From assembly GCF_902150065.1 (NCBI RefSeq), contig NC_043992.1:36735230-36799229 (forward strand): 64,000 bases of DNA. The letters run 5' to 3'. Source of the DNA: Myripristis murdjan (Eukaryota > Chordata > Actinopteri > Holocentriformes > Holocentridae). The notes under the pieces were generated by a model. The model was not told the origin of the DNA, ran no database searches, and saw only the letters and a program-made list of their open reading frames with translations. The position numbers and the translations under genes were made by a program. Positions 46,581 through 60,200 of this stretch are shown piece after piece (the stretch's first letter is position 1; each line of letters begins with the position of its first letter).

Positions 46581-49500
46581 CAGTGGCTGGCAAGAGGCGG
46601 CCTGCGGGCCAAAATTGACCCGCCAGCAAGATTATTTTGATTTTTGTGGACTGATAATCCCAGATATGACTATAATGTCCAAAAACAGCATCTAGCCCCA
46701 CCCGAGGAGGGCTTTATAACCTGAGAGTGAAAGAGACACAGACATCCACAGATCAGCTGGGATCAATGGTGGACCGCGGTCGGTGCTGAAATCTCTTAAA
46801 TTTATTATCTGATCTGATGTGGACAGCTCTGAGCAGGCCTACGTTAGCACACGTCAGGCATCAGGAGGCTATGCATCTCCACAATGTGTTTTCAGTGGGA
46901 AAAACTGACCCGTGGCCAAACTATAGGCTACTATAGGGTTAGCCGTTTGACTGGGTTATTTAATGTAACACACTCTGCCGCTACAGGTCTCAGTATTTTA
47001 TCAAGTGGATGAGGGAGGTCCTGCACTCCCGTAGGGATAGGCCTCTGCCTGCATGAATCCCCTCTGGTTAAGAGAAAACTGATGATATGACAGAATCCAA
47101 GCTGATGCAGCTTCAAGTTTAGAAATAACAGGGTACCAAAAGTAGGCTACAATGAATGATTTCAACCATTCTCTGTTCAGCTTTCTTCCTCTGACAAATG
47201 TTGGCACTTTGAGATGGACGTGAGTGAATGTGACTCCGCTATCCAGGAGCATCGATATCCAGAGCGACGGAGAGGCCCAAATGACGCACATCTGCCCGGG
47301 GCAGCATGCTGGTCAAACATGCGGAGTGTTACCTGGCTCCCTGGGAGAAGACAAGGCTGCTCCTTCTTGCCTTCCAGACATCATACCTTGGTGAGCAGGG
47401 ATCCAGCCAAGTCCTACACACGCAGTCCAAGTCCAAGACTTGACGGCCCCGGGCGCACTGCGGCTGAAATGAACATCTCTGCAGCCCGCAGTGGAGAAAC
47501 TGGCAGGGAAACAGCAAGCACACAGCTCACACTAGCTTTAAAAACAATTTAGCTTGTTTACAAAAGTTACAGGCTTGCAATATAGCCTATCTTTCTTTCT
47601 TTTTTCTTCCCCAGTCTAACCTCTAATTTTTTTTTCATCGGCTTTTCTCATTTTCCGTTGGAAAAAGTAAGATGAATTTATTAGCGCCTTCTGATTGGTT
47701 TAAGGTTTAAGGTTTAAGGTAACTTTATTTATACCCGGAGGTAGATTTGGGTTGCAGCCAGTGAGAAGCCCCCCCCAGACAAGAGACAAGAGACAAGAGA
47801 CAAAAAACAAAAGACAAAAAAAAAAAAAAAAAAAAAACACAGCACTACATCAGCACATGGAACTACTAGTACTACTGATTAAAACAATGACAGATAAAAG
47901 TGCAGCGCTGTGTGTGATCAAAGGACATGAAATAAGTTAATATGTGAGTGTATAAATAAAATTCAAAATTCAGAGTTGAGGCATTAAAAGATTGCCAGCC
48001 GCATACATACATTTACACACATACAGTTGTCATTTATTCAGTTTGGTTTGGCAACTGTTTGTTGGTATATCTAATTGCTGAGGGGACAAAACTCTCTCTA
48101 TATCTCTTTGTCTTACAGGCTGGCAGTTTATATCTGCGCCCTGATGGAAGGGGCTGAAATTCATTGTGCAGAGGGTGGGAGCCATCTAGCAGAATGGAAG
48201 CAGCCTTCCTCTGTAGCTGCCTAGTGTAGAGGGATTCAGGGTAAAGCTGTGGCTCACCAGTCAGCCTACTGGACCACCTTACTATCTGACTGAGGGAGTT
48301 CTTATTTTGAAGAGACAGATTGCCATACCAACACACCAGGCAGAATGATAGTATGGCTTCGATAAAAGCACGATAAAAAAGAGTCAGTAGGGTTCTATCA
48401 ACATGAAAAGAAGACAATTTCCTCAAACAATACAAACGCTGGTTTCCCTTTTTAAACACAGCTTCACAGTTTGCCTCAAATGTAAGCTTGTTGTCAATGA
48501 TTGTGCCGAGATATTTGTGTTTTTCCACAAACTCCACTATCTGACCCTTTATTTCTGTGGGCGTCTGGACCTGGGACTGTTTTCTAAAATCAATGTGCAT
48601 GTCTTTAGTTTTTGTCACATTCATCTGCAAGAATGATTTGTCACACCAGTCTGTGAACTCCTGGACTATCGGGCCATGACATACTTCATTACCTTGAAGA
48701 AGACTTACAATGACCGAATCGTCAGCGTACTTCAGGATGAATCTGTCCGCCCTGCTGCTGCGACACATGTTTGTGTATAAAATGAACAGAAGAGGGGACA
48801 ATACGCACCCCTGGGGGGAGCCCGTAGAGGTACAGCTCTGGTCAGATAAAGTGCCATTGACCCGTACTCTCTGTGTCCTGTTAGTTAGAAAATTTAGGAT
48901 CCAGCCCACAAGGTTATTACTTATATTAAAATGTTCCATGAGCCTATCCGTTAGGACATGGGGTTGAATTGTATTAAAAGCAGATGTAAAATCAATAAAT
49001 AAAAGCCTAACATGTGTGCCTTTCCCCTCTACATGTTTGAGTATCATATTTGTAAGGGTGACAGTGGCATCCTCAACCCCTCTGTGTGGCCTGTAGGCAA
49101 ATTGCAAGGGATCAATATCAGACTCTGTCCTCCTCATAATTTCAGCTCTCACAAGTTTTTCAAAAGTTTTCATTACAATGGATGTCAGAGCAATAGGTCT
49201 GAAGTCATTAAGCACCTTAGGGCAGTTGGTTTTGGGGACTGGAACTACTATGGCATCCTTCCAACATTTGGGGACTTGCTGTGTTTGCAGGGACCTATTA
49301 AATATGTACTGAAATAAAGGGCCCAGTTCTTTGGAGCATGGTTGCTTTTTGTTAATAATTAAAGTTTGAATGTGAAGTTTAGCACCCCGCCTTCTGATTG
49401 GCTGCTGTTTGTGATCAATAAGAGGCCTAATTAATTGAATTTTGAATGTCAAATTTCTAGCACACACTCATAAACTTAATAAACTAATGATAATGGTAAT

Positions 49501-49687
49501 ACAGTTAAATCAAATCTGTTATTTGGCATTCAGGGGCATGCTTTTATAATGATATGTTACAGACTAATAATCAGCATTCATATTCCTGTAAGAGAATTAG
49601 CTTATAGCATTTTAGTTGATGGGGGCAGAAAGGGACCTGGACAGCCTCTAGGGGGCGCTGGCCCCAAAAAAAGGTTAAGGACTACTG
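46581..49687. mobile_element. Candidate hAT remnant hosting a nested LINE
   Basis: The left end cagtggctggcaagaggcgg, followed by a cctgcgggcc core, has the style of hAT termini. The right end aaaaggttaaggactactg is the inverse of a CAGTAGTCCTTAACC terminus of the same style. The two do not pair well, and no clear 8-bp duplication was found, so they could belong to different elements. No hAT transposase motif (dimerisation block) was recognised between them. The LINE at 47699-49387 lies inside. Confidence 0.3.
47699..49387 (-). mobile_element. 5'-truncated LINE (CR1/L2/Rex group) with long intact RT frame
   Basis: A 14-bp target duplication, cgccttctgattgg, lies at 47685-47698 and 49388-49401, so both ends are exact. 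On the minus strand about 450 codons remain open down to the stop at 48036-48034. Recognisable RT motifs are LLFIDFTSAFNTIQPHVL, STGSPQGCVLSPLLFILYTN and KYADDSVIV (YADD catalytic pair), then KHKYLGTIIDNKL and the C-terminal RYRESFVPSAIRY. The endonuclease and the N-terminal RT part are missing by 5' truncation. The 3' end is a (TTAAGGT)-type heptamer tail (47699-47719) rather than poly-A, typical of the CR1/L2 group. The open frame and clean duplication suggest a recent insertion. Confidence 0.9.
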
Positions 49688-50245
49688 TTCTAACTGGTTG
49701 AACAAAAGAACGCTAAATGGACGAAGACATGGAACAAGTTTGCTGTCAATATAAGGTCAAAATGAAAGAACAGTTTATTTATTTATTTTTTTGTTTGTTT
49801 GTTTAGTAATGTTTTCCTAAAGGCAAGTGGAAGTCTTAAGTGTCAGAGATGGAGCAGCTAGTGAGAGGAAGCCAAACTTCAGTGCTCTTACCACTAACTG
49901 ACGAAAATGTGCTGACAGCCACAGAAATCATATTTTCAGCGGCAGCAGTGTAGACAAAGTGCCTGTTGTTTGGCTGGTATCAAAAAAAAAAAAATGCTCT
50001 AAATTATTAAGGTTAGCCACAGAAATGGACTGGGCTTTAATTCTGTTTCTATGAAGCCTGATATTTAAAGTTCAAACTAGCCTAGCATGGCTACAAACGA
50101 ATGCTAAAAGCCGTTTAAGCGTTCATGTATCTCACTGTCCTTTTTGTTTTTTTTAATTTTTTTTCTTTTAACCAGATGGGACTTGGATGTTACCTCAAAA
50201 GGGTGAGAGCAAAGCGGGTTATTTGTCTGAGCCCACTGAGATTTA
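49688..50245. other. Intergenic upstream of prcp
   Basis: AT-rich sequence with T and A runs near 49770-49800, 49981 and 50146-50168. No gene or complete repeat was recognised. Confidence 0.4.
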
Positions 50246-50282
50246 CCCCAACTGACTTTTTTCTTCTCCAAGGGCTGTACAC
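50246..50282 (+). repeat. Left 37-bp direct repeat flanking a TIR element
   Basis: Begins ccccaactgactttttt and ends ctccaagggctgtacac. It is repeated with two small differences at 50858-50893. It directly abuts the left terminus cagggttgccag of the next element. Confidence 0.9.
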
Positions 50283-50857
50283 CAGGGTTGCCAGATCTGT
50301 GAGACAAAAGCAGCCAAACAGCAACTCAAAACCAGCCCCAAACCAGCCCAACCGGGTATAAAAACGGCCCAAAAATCAGCCCAATACCAGAACTCAAAAT
50401 ATGCCCATAAAAATCCATATATGTTGCTTTTAAAGTCCAACAGCATTGCTATAATTGCAAAATGCGCTATAATATCTATAAATAACATCATAAACATTAA
50501 AGGCAATTTCCCGAAACAGTTCTTTCACCTATTTAATTTACAGTATATCAGAACTTAAAATATAATATGGGATACCTTACTTCAGCTGAGTGGTGCTGAT
50601 GATGTGATTGGTCATGTGCTGAGTGGCCTCACACAGCATTGGCATATTATTTGTCTGTGGAGCAGGTGACATATGTGGATAGTTTATATGCTGATCTGGC
50701 CCGGAGTCAGTTTGACAGGATTTGGGTATAAACATTAGTCATTCAAAATATGAATCTTTATTCATGTCTGCCCAACCCTCGGACAAAATTTGTTACCCGC
50801 GGCAACACTTAAAAAGTAGCCCAATTTGGCGGAAAAAACGCGGACTTGGCAACCCTG
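50283..50857. mobile_element. TIR element (CAGGGTTGCCAG termini) bounded by long direct repeats
   Basis: The left terminus is cagggttgccagatctg and the right terminus, cttggcaaccctg, is its inverse over 11-13 bp. Subterminal cagccca/aaccagccc words are repeated at the left end. 575 bp with no transposase frame. The ends suit a hAT- or Chapaev-like non-autonomous element, but the flanking direct repeats are 36-37 bp, far longer than any target duplication of those families. Confidence 0.7.
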
Positions 50858-50893
50858 CCCCAACTGACTTTTTCTGCTCCAAGGGCTGTACAC
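50858..50893 (+). repeat. Right 36-bp direct repeat flanking a TIR element
   Basis: Second copy of 50246-50282, starting immediately after the right terminus caaccctg. It lies about 380 bp before the prcp start codon. Confidence 0.9.
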
Positions 50894-51272
50894 TCAACAG
50901 AACTACAACTCCCATCAGCCCTTGCGACTCTATTTACAGTAGGGTCCTCTCTGTCAACTGTCTGGGCTCTTTCGGGACCAGATCGCTGTGCGGGACGACT
51001 ACCGAACCTGAATTAAAACTGATAACTCCGTGCTACGACAATGAGACCGACACATCCAGGACGGCGTGCCCCCTCCGCCACGCTGCTAAATCTGGCCCCA
51101 GCGGCTGTCTTGACACACCTCTCTTGATTTGCTGACAAGCGAGTCTTACTTCCTCTCCGGGGAGCCAGACAGGTCTCCTCTTCCCACTGCGGGGATCATG
51201 CGACCTCATTGTGTACGGATCGATCTGTGAGGCACTTTGACAGTATCTCAGGCACAGGCAGCCGCAGCAGAG
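50894..51272 (+). promoter_or_regulatory. Presumed promoter and 5' UTR of prcp
   Basis: A moderately CpG-rich interval ending at the prcp start codon. It contains an ETS-like cttcctctccgg word near 51150 and no TATA box. The transcription start is not determinable by eye. Confidence 0.45.
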
Positions 51273-54200
51273 ATGAAGCTTTCGGGGAGAGCCGCGGCCA
51301 CGCTTCTCCTGACGCCGTGGCTCACTTGTTTACACGTGATCGCCCTCAAATCACAACTTTTCACCAGACTTGGGGCTGTAGATCACTCCAAGAGGAACCC
51401 CATCAGCTATGAAACACTCTACTTTAACCAGAAGGTGAGTTTGAAACTGCCATTAAATGTATATATGCCTTAACGAATTGTTAAAAGAGTCTTTTAAAAT
51501 AGATGTTAGAGCTATGATTTGCATATACATGACTTCCCTTCTTTCTGTTTCAGTTTTTTTTTGTTTTTTTGGGGGGTTTTTTTTTGGTTCTCTAGTGGTT
51601 TCCTGTACAATTTTAGTATGTAGACTCCATGTAGTGATTTAGTGGATGGTCAAATCCACATAAATTTAGTTGACTCACATGTTTAGACAAATAAATCTTA
51701 GGGTATGTGATATAAAATGCGTCATGCTCAGTAGAATCAAACTGAAAGTTCTTATGAAGATAGAGTCTTTTGAAAATACAAATGCTTTGCAAAAATACAG
51801 CTGATCTTGTTTCTTTGCAAGTGGCGGTTTGTCCTATAATGATGATTACTGACTGCTTACAGTGAAAGCCAGCTTATTATTTACCACTACATCACAGGCT
51901 GCACTGTTTGTTCACCATACACCACTTGCTCTTTCTTTAATTTTCTGTGTAGTTAATTCTGCACAAGTTATTCATCTGCCGTGTCTGGAGACAATAAGTG
52001 TTTCCCTCTGGCTTCCTGTAGTGAGGGAAAACCATCACAATTGGCTCCGTTCCTGCCAGCAGAGCTGTAACTGTGCCCTCTGGCTCCTTGCCTAAAAAGG
52101 TCTCCAGGGCGCAGTGAATTTGAAACGCTGCACCTCAGGGGTATACAAGAGCTATTCTTGCAGCCCTTATTTTTTTCATTTAGTGTTACTTCACTGAGAA
52201 TCCAATTGCGTCTTGGGTATGGTGGTAAACAAAAGATCATGCTCAGTGAGCTCCTAACGTGACTCATACAATCAGATGACTGTGCTTTTGTCTGAGTGCG
52301 CTCCTATCCCCACAGCTTGGGATGCAGTGAAGGGTAAACTCAGTTAAATTCATTTTCCCCACTGTTTTATTGGCAGAACACAGTTTACCCACCCGCTTAT
52401 ACGATGACATGGATAATTGTCATATAGATTCATTGTAGACGTCATAGTAAGTTGGAATAAACTGATGTAGGCCTAAGTGAAAGTAAAAGGTCTTTTAAGG
52501 CGAAAAAAGTATAACCTGAATCCTTGAAATTTTAATTTGGTTCCTGATTATGGCTGGTTACCTCATGGTGTTCCCCAGCTGGAAGTCTTAATTTATCATT
52601 AACAGCTAATTAGTAAGCGTTTTCATTGTGCTGAGAGTCACAATATTTTTGAGGCACTTTTTTTCTGTATTTTTTAAAATTCGAGGGTATCCTTAGGCTA
52701 TTTTGATGAGGTGCAGTGATCAGCATCAGCAGGACAAGTGGGGTATTTCCATATTTAGATTTCAGTATAGTTTGAATGCTGTGTGTTGAAATAGTCATGT
52801 GGTATGTGCATACATGTCACGCACACTGCACACACATCACATACCATGACAGTAAATAGAGTGTTAATAATGGAAACAGAATTTTGAAACAGATACTGAT
52901 GATGCATTCAGGCGCTCCTTAAAACATGTGATCTGGAAAATGTGTCATCCAAACAACCAGCATTGATGAGGTGCCGGTGCCCAGGTCTGAAAAGTCAAGA
53001 CCAATGAGATGACGTGAAATACCAGTCTATACTAGACTTAATTATTTACTTATTATGTCCATGTGGTTTGCTCACTTTTAATAAATTACATTAAGGCAAA
53101 TATATGAGGAAATCATATTTTGCCATATATGTTGTTATGTTTTACACATAAATATAAAGCATGTGTTGGCATGTTCCATCACAAAAAAAGTTCATAGGTC
53201 ACATGTGTTCATGGATCCTGGATAACATAGAACCAGCTTGAATTTACTGTTAAACTTCAGTCTTTATTGAGTATTTAGGCATAATTTAATGGTCCAAGTT
53301 GGAAGTTTACTTTTTTGCAATGTCAGTACAAGCAGTCAATGTGTGTGCACAGGGAAAATATGATCTAATAATTAATAAAGTTGAAAGAAACTGCTGTTAA
53401 ATAATGAGCGAGGCAAGCTTCAACATCTCATCTTCACCATTGCGTATGAATATAGAAACAAATTGATTTATACATATAGTGTGTTAAAGTGTGTATTAGC
53501 AGTCCACACTATTAGGACTGTGTATGCCATCAAAACAGTATTTGGAGATGAGGACAATGCACCCCACCTAATCCAGCCCACGCCATCCTGCCTAATCAGC
53601 CCAGCCATTAAGAAGATTGAAAGCACCATTTCCTCCTTTTTGATGCCCTTTGTCTTGTCCGTTTCCTCCCCAGCTAATCAACATGGAATAAGATGGTACT
53701 TCTTTGTAAACAAGTAATATCTCTATTCCTTTTTCATTATCACTTGCTTTAATGCAGTGGTCTTCACACTTTCACAAATGTATAATCAATCTTACAGCTT
53801 TCTGTATTTTTTAATCTGTGGGTGTGTGAAGAGAACAGTAAGTGATCTAGCAGTTGTCCAGAGGAAATCCTCTTAACTGTGTTTTGCCTGCAGACAATGA
53901 ATGGAAGTGTCCTTTAGCATCCTTTTGGCCGATTGACTGCTCTAGTTTATTGTAGTTTGTTCTTCACTCGTTTCCCACAGGACTCCATTTGCTGGACGGT
54001 GTCACGACAGATGCAGCCTCCTATCTTGCGCTATCGCAGCAATACTGGTCAAATAGATGTGCAGTGTGTGCCCTGAATTTAATTTGAAAACCCCATGCTC
54101 AAGTGGTGCCTGCAGTAACCACACGGTGGCACTATGTAGCAGGATGTGGATATGTTAAGAAACCAAATCTCATAGTTCCTGTAAAATGCATACTGAGTTA

Positions 54201-57200
54201 GGTGGAAGTGAAATTGTACACAACAGAGGTCCTTTTGGTAGGCCAGGTTTTATATTTAACTGCTTTAGTCTTGGCATTCAGCTGATATTTGCTCATAGGA
54301 ATATTATATCTAACAATGTCAACTTTGCAGGGTATTCTAGTGCCATGTATTGTTCTGCCTCGTACACTAGGCACACCTGTACAAAAAGAGCTGTATCAGT
54401 GTGTTTCACTGTTTAAATAAAAATCTGAAAATGGCCTTTGCTTTTTGGAGAGTTTCAGTCCAAAATTAGATGTCCACCATTTGGAAAAATAGGAAATAAT
54501 TTCTAGCACAAACTTCAAACAAATCATGTTTCTCTATAACTGATGCTTTGTTGACAAAATTATAACACTTTTATACTCTTTATTCTCTGTATTTTTCCAA
54601 ACTTTGGAAGCAAACTCTCCACAGTGGAAGATATTTTGCTGCTGAAAGACTGAACCTTTCCTTTAAACCGTCTGTTGGTCCCTCTCACACTTAAAAGCCC
54701 TGCCAAGCGCCAAGGAGTAGAGGGTTGAATGAACACATTCAGGCCCCCGAATCTTTTTGCTGTCATTGGCTCATAACATTGCTGGCTCCTTTGTATCCAC
54801 TGAGAAGGGAAGTGAGCGAGAGGGGGGGAAAAAACAAAACAAAAACATTTTGTATTAAGTGTTGGGGCTGTTTCAAGCGTTGGACAACTCTGCTATGGCA
54901 CTCAGCAGCCTCATGGGGCTGTCTGCTCCATGGGGTTATTGGTTTCTTTCGGTCTTTGTTTGATGCAGAATGCAGGAAATATGGTTGAAAGGGGAAGATA
55001 CCCGAGAATCCCTGAGGTTTGATGAAAGGATATCTCACAACTCATCTTAAGTGGAACTAATGTGGCATCCCTTAAACTGGCTCGAGATTTTTTTTTCAAT
55101 ACAAATTGAGGCTAATTACCCCAGTGTCCAGCCTCAGGATTGTCCCTTCACAACACCAGGGCTGGCACAAGGCCAGGTACCCACTCATCATACCCAGCTC
55201 ACAGCAGTTTGTTTGGAGTGTATTGGATCCTCCACAGCTCCTTACTGTTGCGTCCTTTAAGGTGCTATGTGTAACCACATACACTTATAGAGTTTTAAAA
55301 CATGAAGAAAAGAGGCCAGCTGTTGCCACAAGGACTAAAAAATAATTTATTCTGGTGCTGCTTTGACAAGAAATGTAAAAATTAAATATTGCCTATTTAT
55401 AGTGTCTGAATCCCTTCAGTTTTTTTTTTCCCCAAAAACTAAGGTTATTATGATTTCTTTATGATGTTGCTACTGTGCATTTGGCATCTTTAAGAACACA
55501 AAAGTTAAGTTTTAGAGTTTTCAAGGTGGTACAATTCATCCAGTCTGCTAAAAGTTACTTTCCCATACAGCTAAACTGCATTCTTGATTTTGTTTAGAGC
55601 AAAACTTTTTTTTTTTTCACAGATTATGTTTGTTTCTGTCATATCAGAAATACACATTTCTCATCAACATGTTTTGTATATAATGTTGGGTGGCATTTTA
55701 GCCAGTTTCAGTTTTAGTCGTTTGTTTGATCCATCCACTACCCCACCTACTTCCTAGCTTGGACTAAATGATGACAAATGTTCTCGTGATACGTTACAAA
55801 CAAACATAATCCATGACAAACACACGTTCCCACACACGTTAGGAGACAGGGTTTGGTTCTAAGTGTTTTTTTCTATTGAGCTTAACAATTTTTGAGCTTT
55901 TCAGCACACACAGTAGTTTTTAGACATTGGTGTAGTTACCATAAACAAACATGGCCACCGCCGAGAAGGCTGGCAATCTCTTCCGGTCTTCAGACAGCGT
56001 TTTACATCGCTTACCACCAAGTCAGATATTCTGTGAAATTGCTTGTATTGCTTTCCAGCACAAAGGGAGATTACTGTATAGCACAAAACAGGAAGGGGGC
56101 GCTGTTCTTTAGCACAAGAAATACACAGCTGTCGAGTTTAAAAGTCACGTTAACTGATAACAGTGAATAGCAGTCTGATGAAGTAAGCTCTGATCCTTCT
56201 TCTTGCTCTTAAAATCCCCATGAAGTGACACTCTTATTCCCTCAATTTTATATTTCCTGTAATAACAGGATGTTAGGGCATAAATGGAATGAGAGATCAT
56301 TTTATTGAGACTTGGAGCCAAAATGCATGTAGAGTGACTATGGGTCATACAAGAGGGTTTGGGGGAATTTTTCGAAACATCAGTGTTATAATACAACTGG
56401 GATGAGAGGGATGCTGCCAGTCATCTCAGCTGTGATCTCATTTGTTTATGGTAATTATACCAAGGTAAGACTGTTAATTTGACAATGACATGTTTCTGTT
56501 TAAAAATGCAACATATAGCATCATTAATGACTTGTCTAACAGCAACACGCTGAGCATGTTAATTATGTTTTTGTGAAATTATGCCAGTTTGTGCTTGTAT
56601 TTATGGCTACATGGTAACTTTACAGTTGACTCATTTTCACTTGTTCCAGATTGATCATTTTGGATTCTTAGAGGATGGCGTCTTCAAACAGCGGTACCTT
56701 GTGAATGACAAACACTGGCATCAGAAAGGAGGCCCAATTTTGTTCTACACCGGCAATGAAGGCGACATCACCTGGTTCTGCAACAACACTGTAAACACCG
56801 GGCAATTTCCACCCATTTGCCTTGTATTTACATTGTATGTGATCTTAATTTTAATAGACAGCCTATCATTTGTAGGGCTTCATGTGGGAAATTGCAGAGG
56901 AGTTGGGCGCCATGCTGGTTTTTGCAGAACATCGTTACTATGGAGAGTCTCTGCCATTTGGAAAAGAGTCTTACAGTGTAGGTAAAGATGCAGTGATGCA
57001 CTTTGAGCTATTTTAAACTAAGTATAATCTGTTAAATTGCATATTTTTCTCCTCTTTTTTTTTTTTGATGCTGAATCCAAAGTTAGTTGGTGACCTTCAC
57101 AGTTAACAGATGCTATATACTATATATACTACAGATGCTATACTTGATGCTATATACTTCATTCCAAAATGGTATTTAGCAAGAAAAGAAAAGAAAGAAG

Positions 57201-60200
57201 TTGAGATTTCCTGTCAGTATACTGAAAGTATGAATGATCAAACTGCTAGTATTATGTATAAAAATACACTATATATATTTCCTATTGGAAAATTCCCTTA
57301 TTGAACACTTAATAACACTGAAAAATTCATTTTCAGTGCCAGCAGTAATTTTCTAGGGATGTGTTTGTTTATTTTTTCCCAAATGCTGGCCTTTTCATTT
57401 TTCAAACAAAACTCCTTATTTATTAACCTGCAGGACAGCAAACATCTGAACTACCTGACCTCAGAGCAGGCCCTGGCAGATTTTGCGGTACTGATTCAGG
57501 AGCTGAAGAACAGCAGGGCGGGGGCTCAGCTCAGCCCTGTCATCGCTGTTGGAGGCTCTTATGGAGGGATGCTCTCCGCCTGGATGAGAATGAAATACCC
57601 CAATATAGTTGTAGGGTAAGATGTTTTTGTGATTGTGAGCAGCTGCAGGTTACATTTACATAATGCTGCACTAGGCAGCTTCACACTTTGGCAACTCCAA
57701 ATGGCAGCAAAAAGGTAACTGTTTGAAAAAGTTCAGCTTCAGTACCCAGAAATTATGTGACGTGACACCAGTAAACTGCGCACCGCATGCTCGTGTTCAC
57801 CAACTGGGACGGGTCTGTTATTGCTTTTCAAGAAAGAGATGAGAGAGGCAAAACATCAAATAGAACACTGATGTGTCCAGCTTCCTCTGGTTGGCGCGCA
57901 TGCTCTCAGCTTTTTCAGAGACAGCATTTTGGTCTTAGGTTTTTATTCACCACTTCCTAGACTTCCTCGACTCTAGACTTTAATTTGGCCAATAGGTGAA
58001 TCTATAGCATCTCACTTAATGGGAATGTGATTCACATCTCTACTGCAGTTGTAGTTCATGCTTTATCCCTATGGTAAGGGTGTATTTTTACATAAAAATT
58101 TCTCTTGTTCCATTTTAACTGTATAATGAGCATTAGTAAGCTGCTGCTGGGTGTGTTGTATCATTGTGTTTTTAGCTAGTTTCCTCTGCCTGTGCGTGCA
58201 TGAGCTGTTAACACAAAAACATGGCAGCTAGGTGCCCTTGCTCAGTAGCACTTTGTGTCAGGCACTGCTGGTACTAAGAAAGGATCCAGCAACTTTTTTG
58301 CAGAAAGGCTGGGTGATAAAATCAAGTATGATAGCATCTTTGACTAAATAGCTGTATCAGTATTACTATACTGTATTATAAGGGATGACTGATGGTTCTT
58401 TCATCAGATATTTACACACAAGAGATTTTTGTTAAACAGTCATAAGTAATATGGATATGACGACCAAGCAGGATGAGGTAAATAGCAGAACAGCTACAAC
58501 AGTCTAATAAGTGCAGACAGTTGCATCCCTTTGCTGAAATGCAGCCAAGACAAGACAACACTTATGCCATATCACGATATTATATCCAAAATCCCAGACA
58601 ATGTCAGGTGTCATGTTGCTATATTGATATAATACCCAAATCAGCCTGCCTCTTCAGGATGCTGCTGCAGCCTTTGTGTTGTTCAGATCAGCTGGGATGA
58701 TGGTTGTGTTGTTGTGAGGTTGGGAACAAACAAGTGGAGAGGTTTCTGAGTCTCAGAACTTTCTCTTTCTTGTGTTTCAGCGCCCTGGCAGCCTCAGCAC
58801 CAATATGGCAGTTTCCTGGGATGGTGCCATGTGGAGACTTCTACAAAATAGTAACGCAGGACTTTGCCAGCAGCGGCTTTAACTGTGATGTAAATATCAG
58901 AAGGTCATGGAAGGCTATTGATAATGTCTCTTCCACTGGTGAGTCATGCTGTGCAAACAGAGGGAAGCATTTTCTGTGAGTGGCTGCTGGCAGAAGGGAG
59001 TGGGAGTCTGCTTCTCTGCTGATAGTTTTGGATGGGCTACCTGCCACCACTGAACTCTGAAAATAAGGCAGGCAGCATACTGATGATAGTGAGTTGTTAT
59101 GATGGATTTATTTACTTTTTGAATGTTGTTATGCTCTAAGGAATAGTCTGTGTGGCTCTCTCACTCCAGTAATTTAGAATAATAATCTACAGTATAGGGT
59201 GGCTTACCATACACACTGCAAAGAATGCCCAGTATAACAAGTAATGCTCAGTGTTAAAATGTGTTATTCTTCAAACAAATGGAAAAAAAAAAATCTGCCA
59301 GAGCTAATCAACTTGTTTCCAGAATTTTTTTGAATCAAGTGTCATTTTCCTGATACTCTTGGGCTGATCTGCCTTATTCTGCCTCGTTTCAACACATTTA
59401 TATTTGTTCCCAGGAAAAATTCGAAGTGAAGTAAAACTGCCTGGAAACAAGTGAGATTATCTCATCCCACTGGCAGGTTTTTCCCTGTGTTTTAAGAAAA
59501 ACAACATTTTTCGACTTAATATGAGACTAAGTGAGTTATTAAAGGCAGAATGAGAAGGATTTTCCTAAAAAAAAAACAACAAAAAAAACAATGTATATGT
59601 GGATAATCCCTCTCAATCCCAATCACTTATGAGCCACTAGAAGTGTGTGTTGGTGTGTGTGTGTCTGCAGAGACTCTGCCCTCTGCCTGGATTCTCTTGT
59701 TTTGCTGAGCTCACGGCTCTTCTGGGCATCAGCCTTTGGGCAGCGAGTGTGTAGCTCCCAGCCAATCACAGCGTGCAGTGCCAGATCAATAGCACGACAT
59801 CAAAAACTGCAGACGCAGATTGCGCTAAAAAGGAAATCTAGCGAGGTGAAACGCCAAGCTGACAAAGCTTGTTCCACAGCGAGAGTGAATCTGGGGTTGG
59901 CTTCCACTCGCTGGCGAGCGCTGAGGGAGAGGATGACGATGTTTTCTGCTGGACACGGAGGTGCCAGCAGGCCAATATTTTTTTTTCCAAGGACGATGGC
60001 ATTACATTTTGGGCAAGCCTTTGATTCCGTCGCCATCCTAGGAAACAAAAGCTTGCTGCTGGTGGTTATTTTAGCCAGGGACGAGGGGCCAACTTTGAAT
60101 GTTGTGTTTATAAACCACAGCTGACAAATCCTGCTCATTCTGCCTTCAACATAGATGATATGTAACCTCATCTTCTTTGATAAGGGACACCTTTTCACTT

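Noticed and set aside
47214-47552. 112-codon frame within the candidate hAT remnant
   Set aside because: No transposase or host motif; not supported by splice sites.
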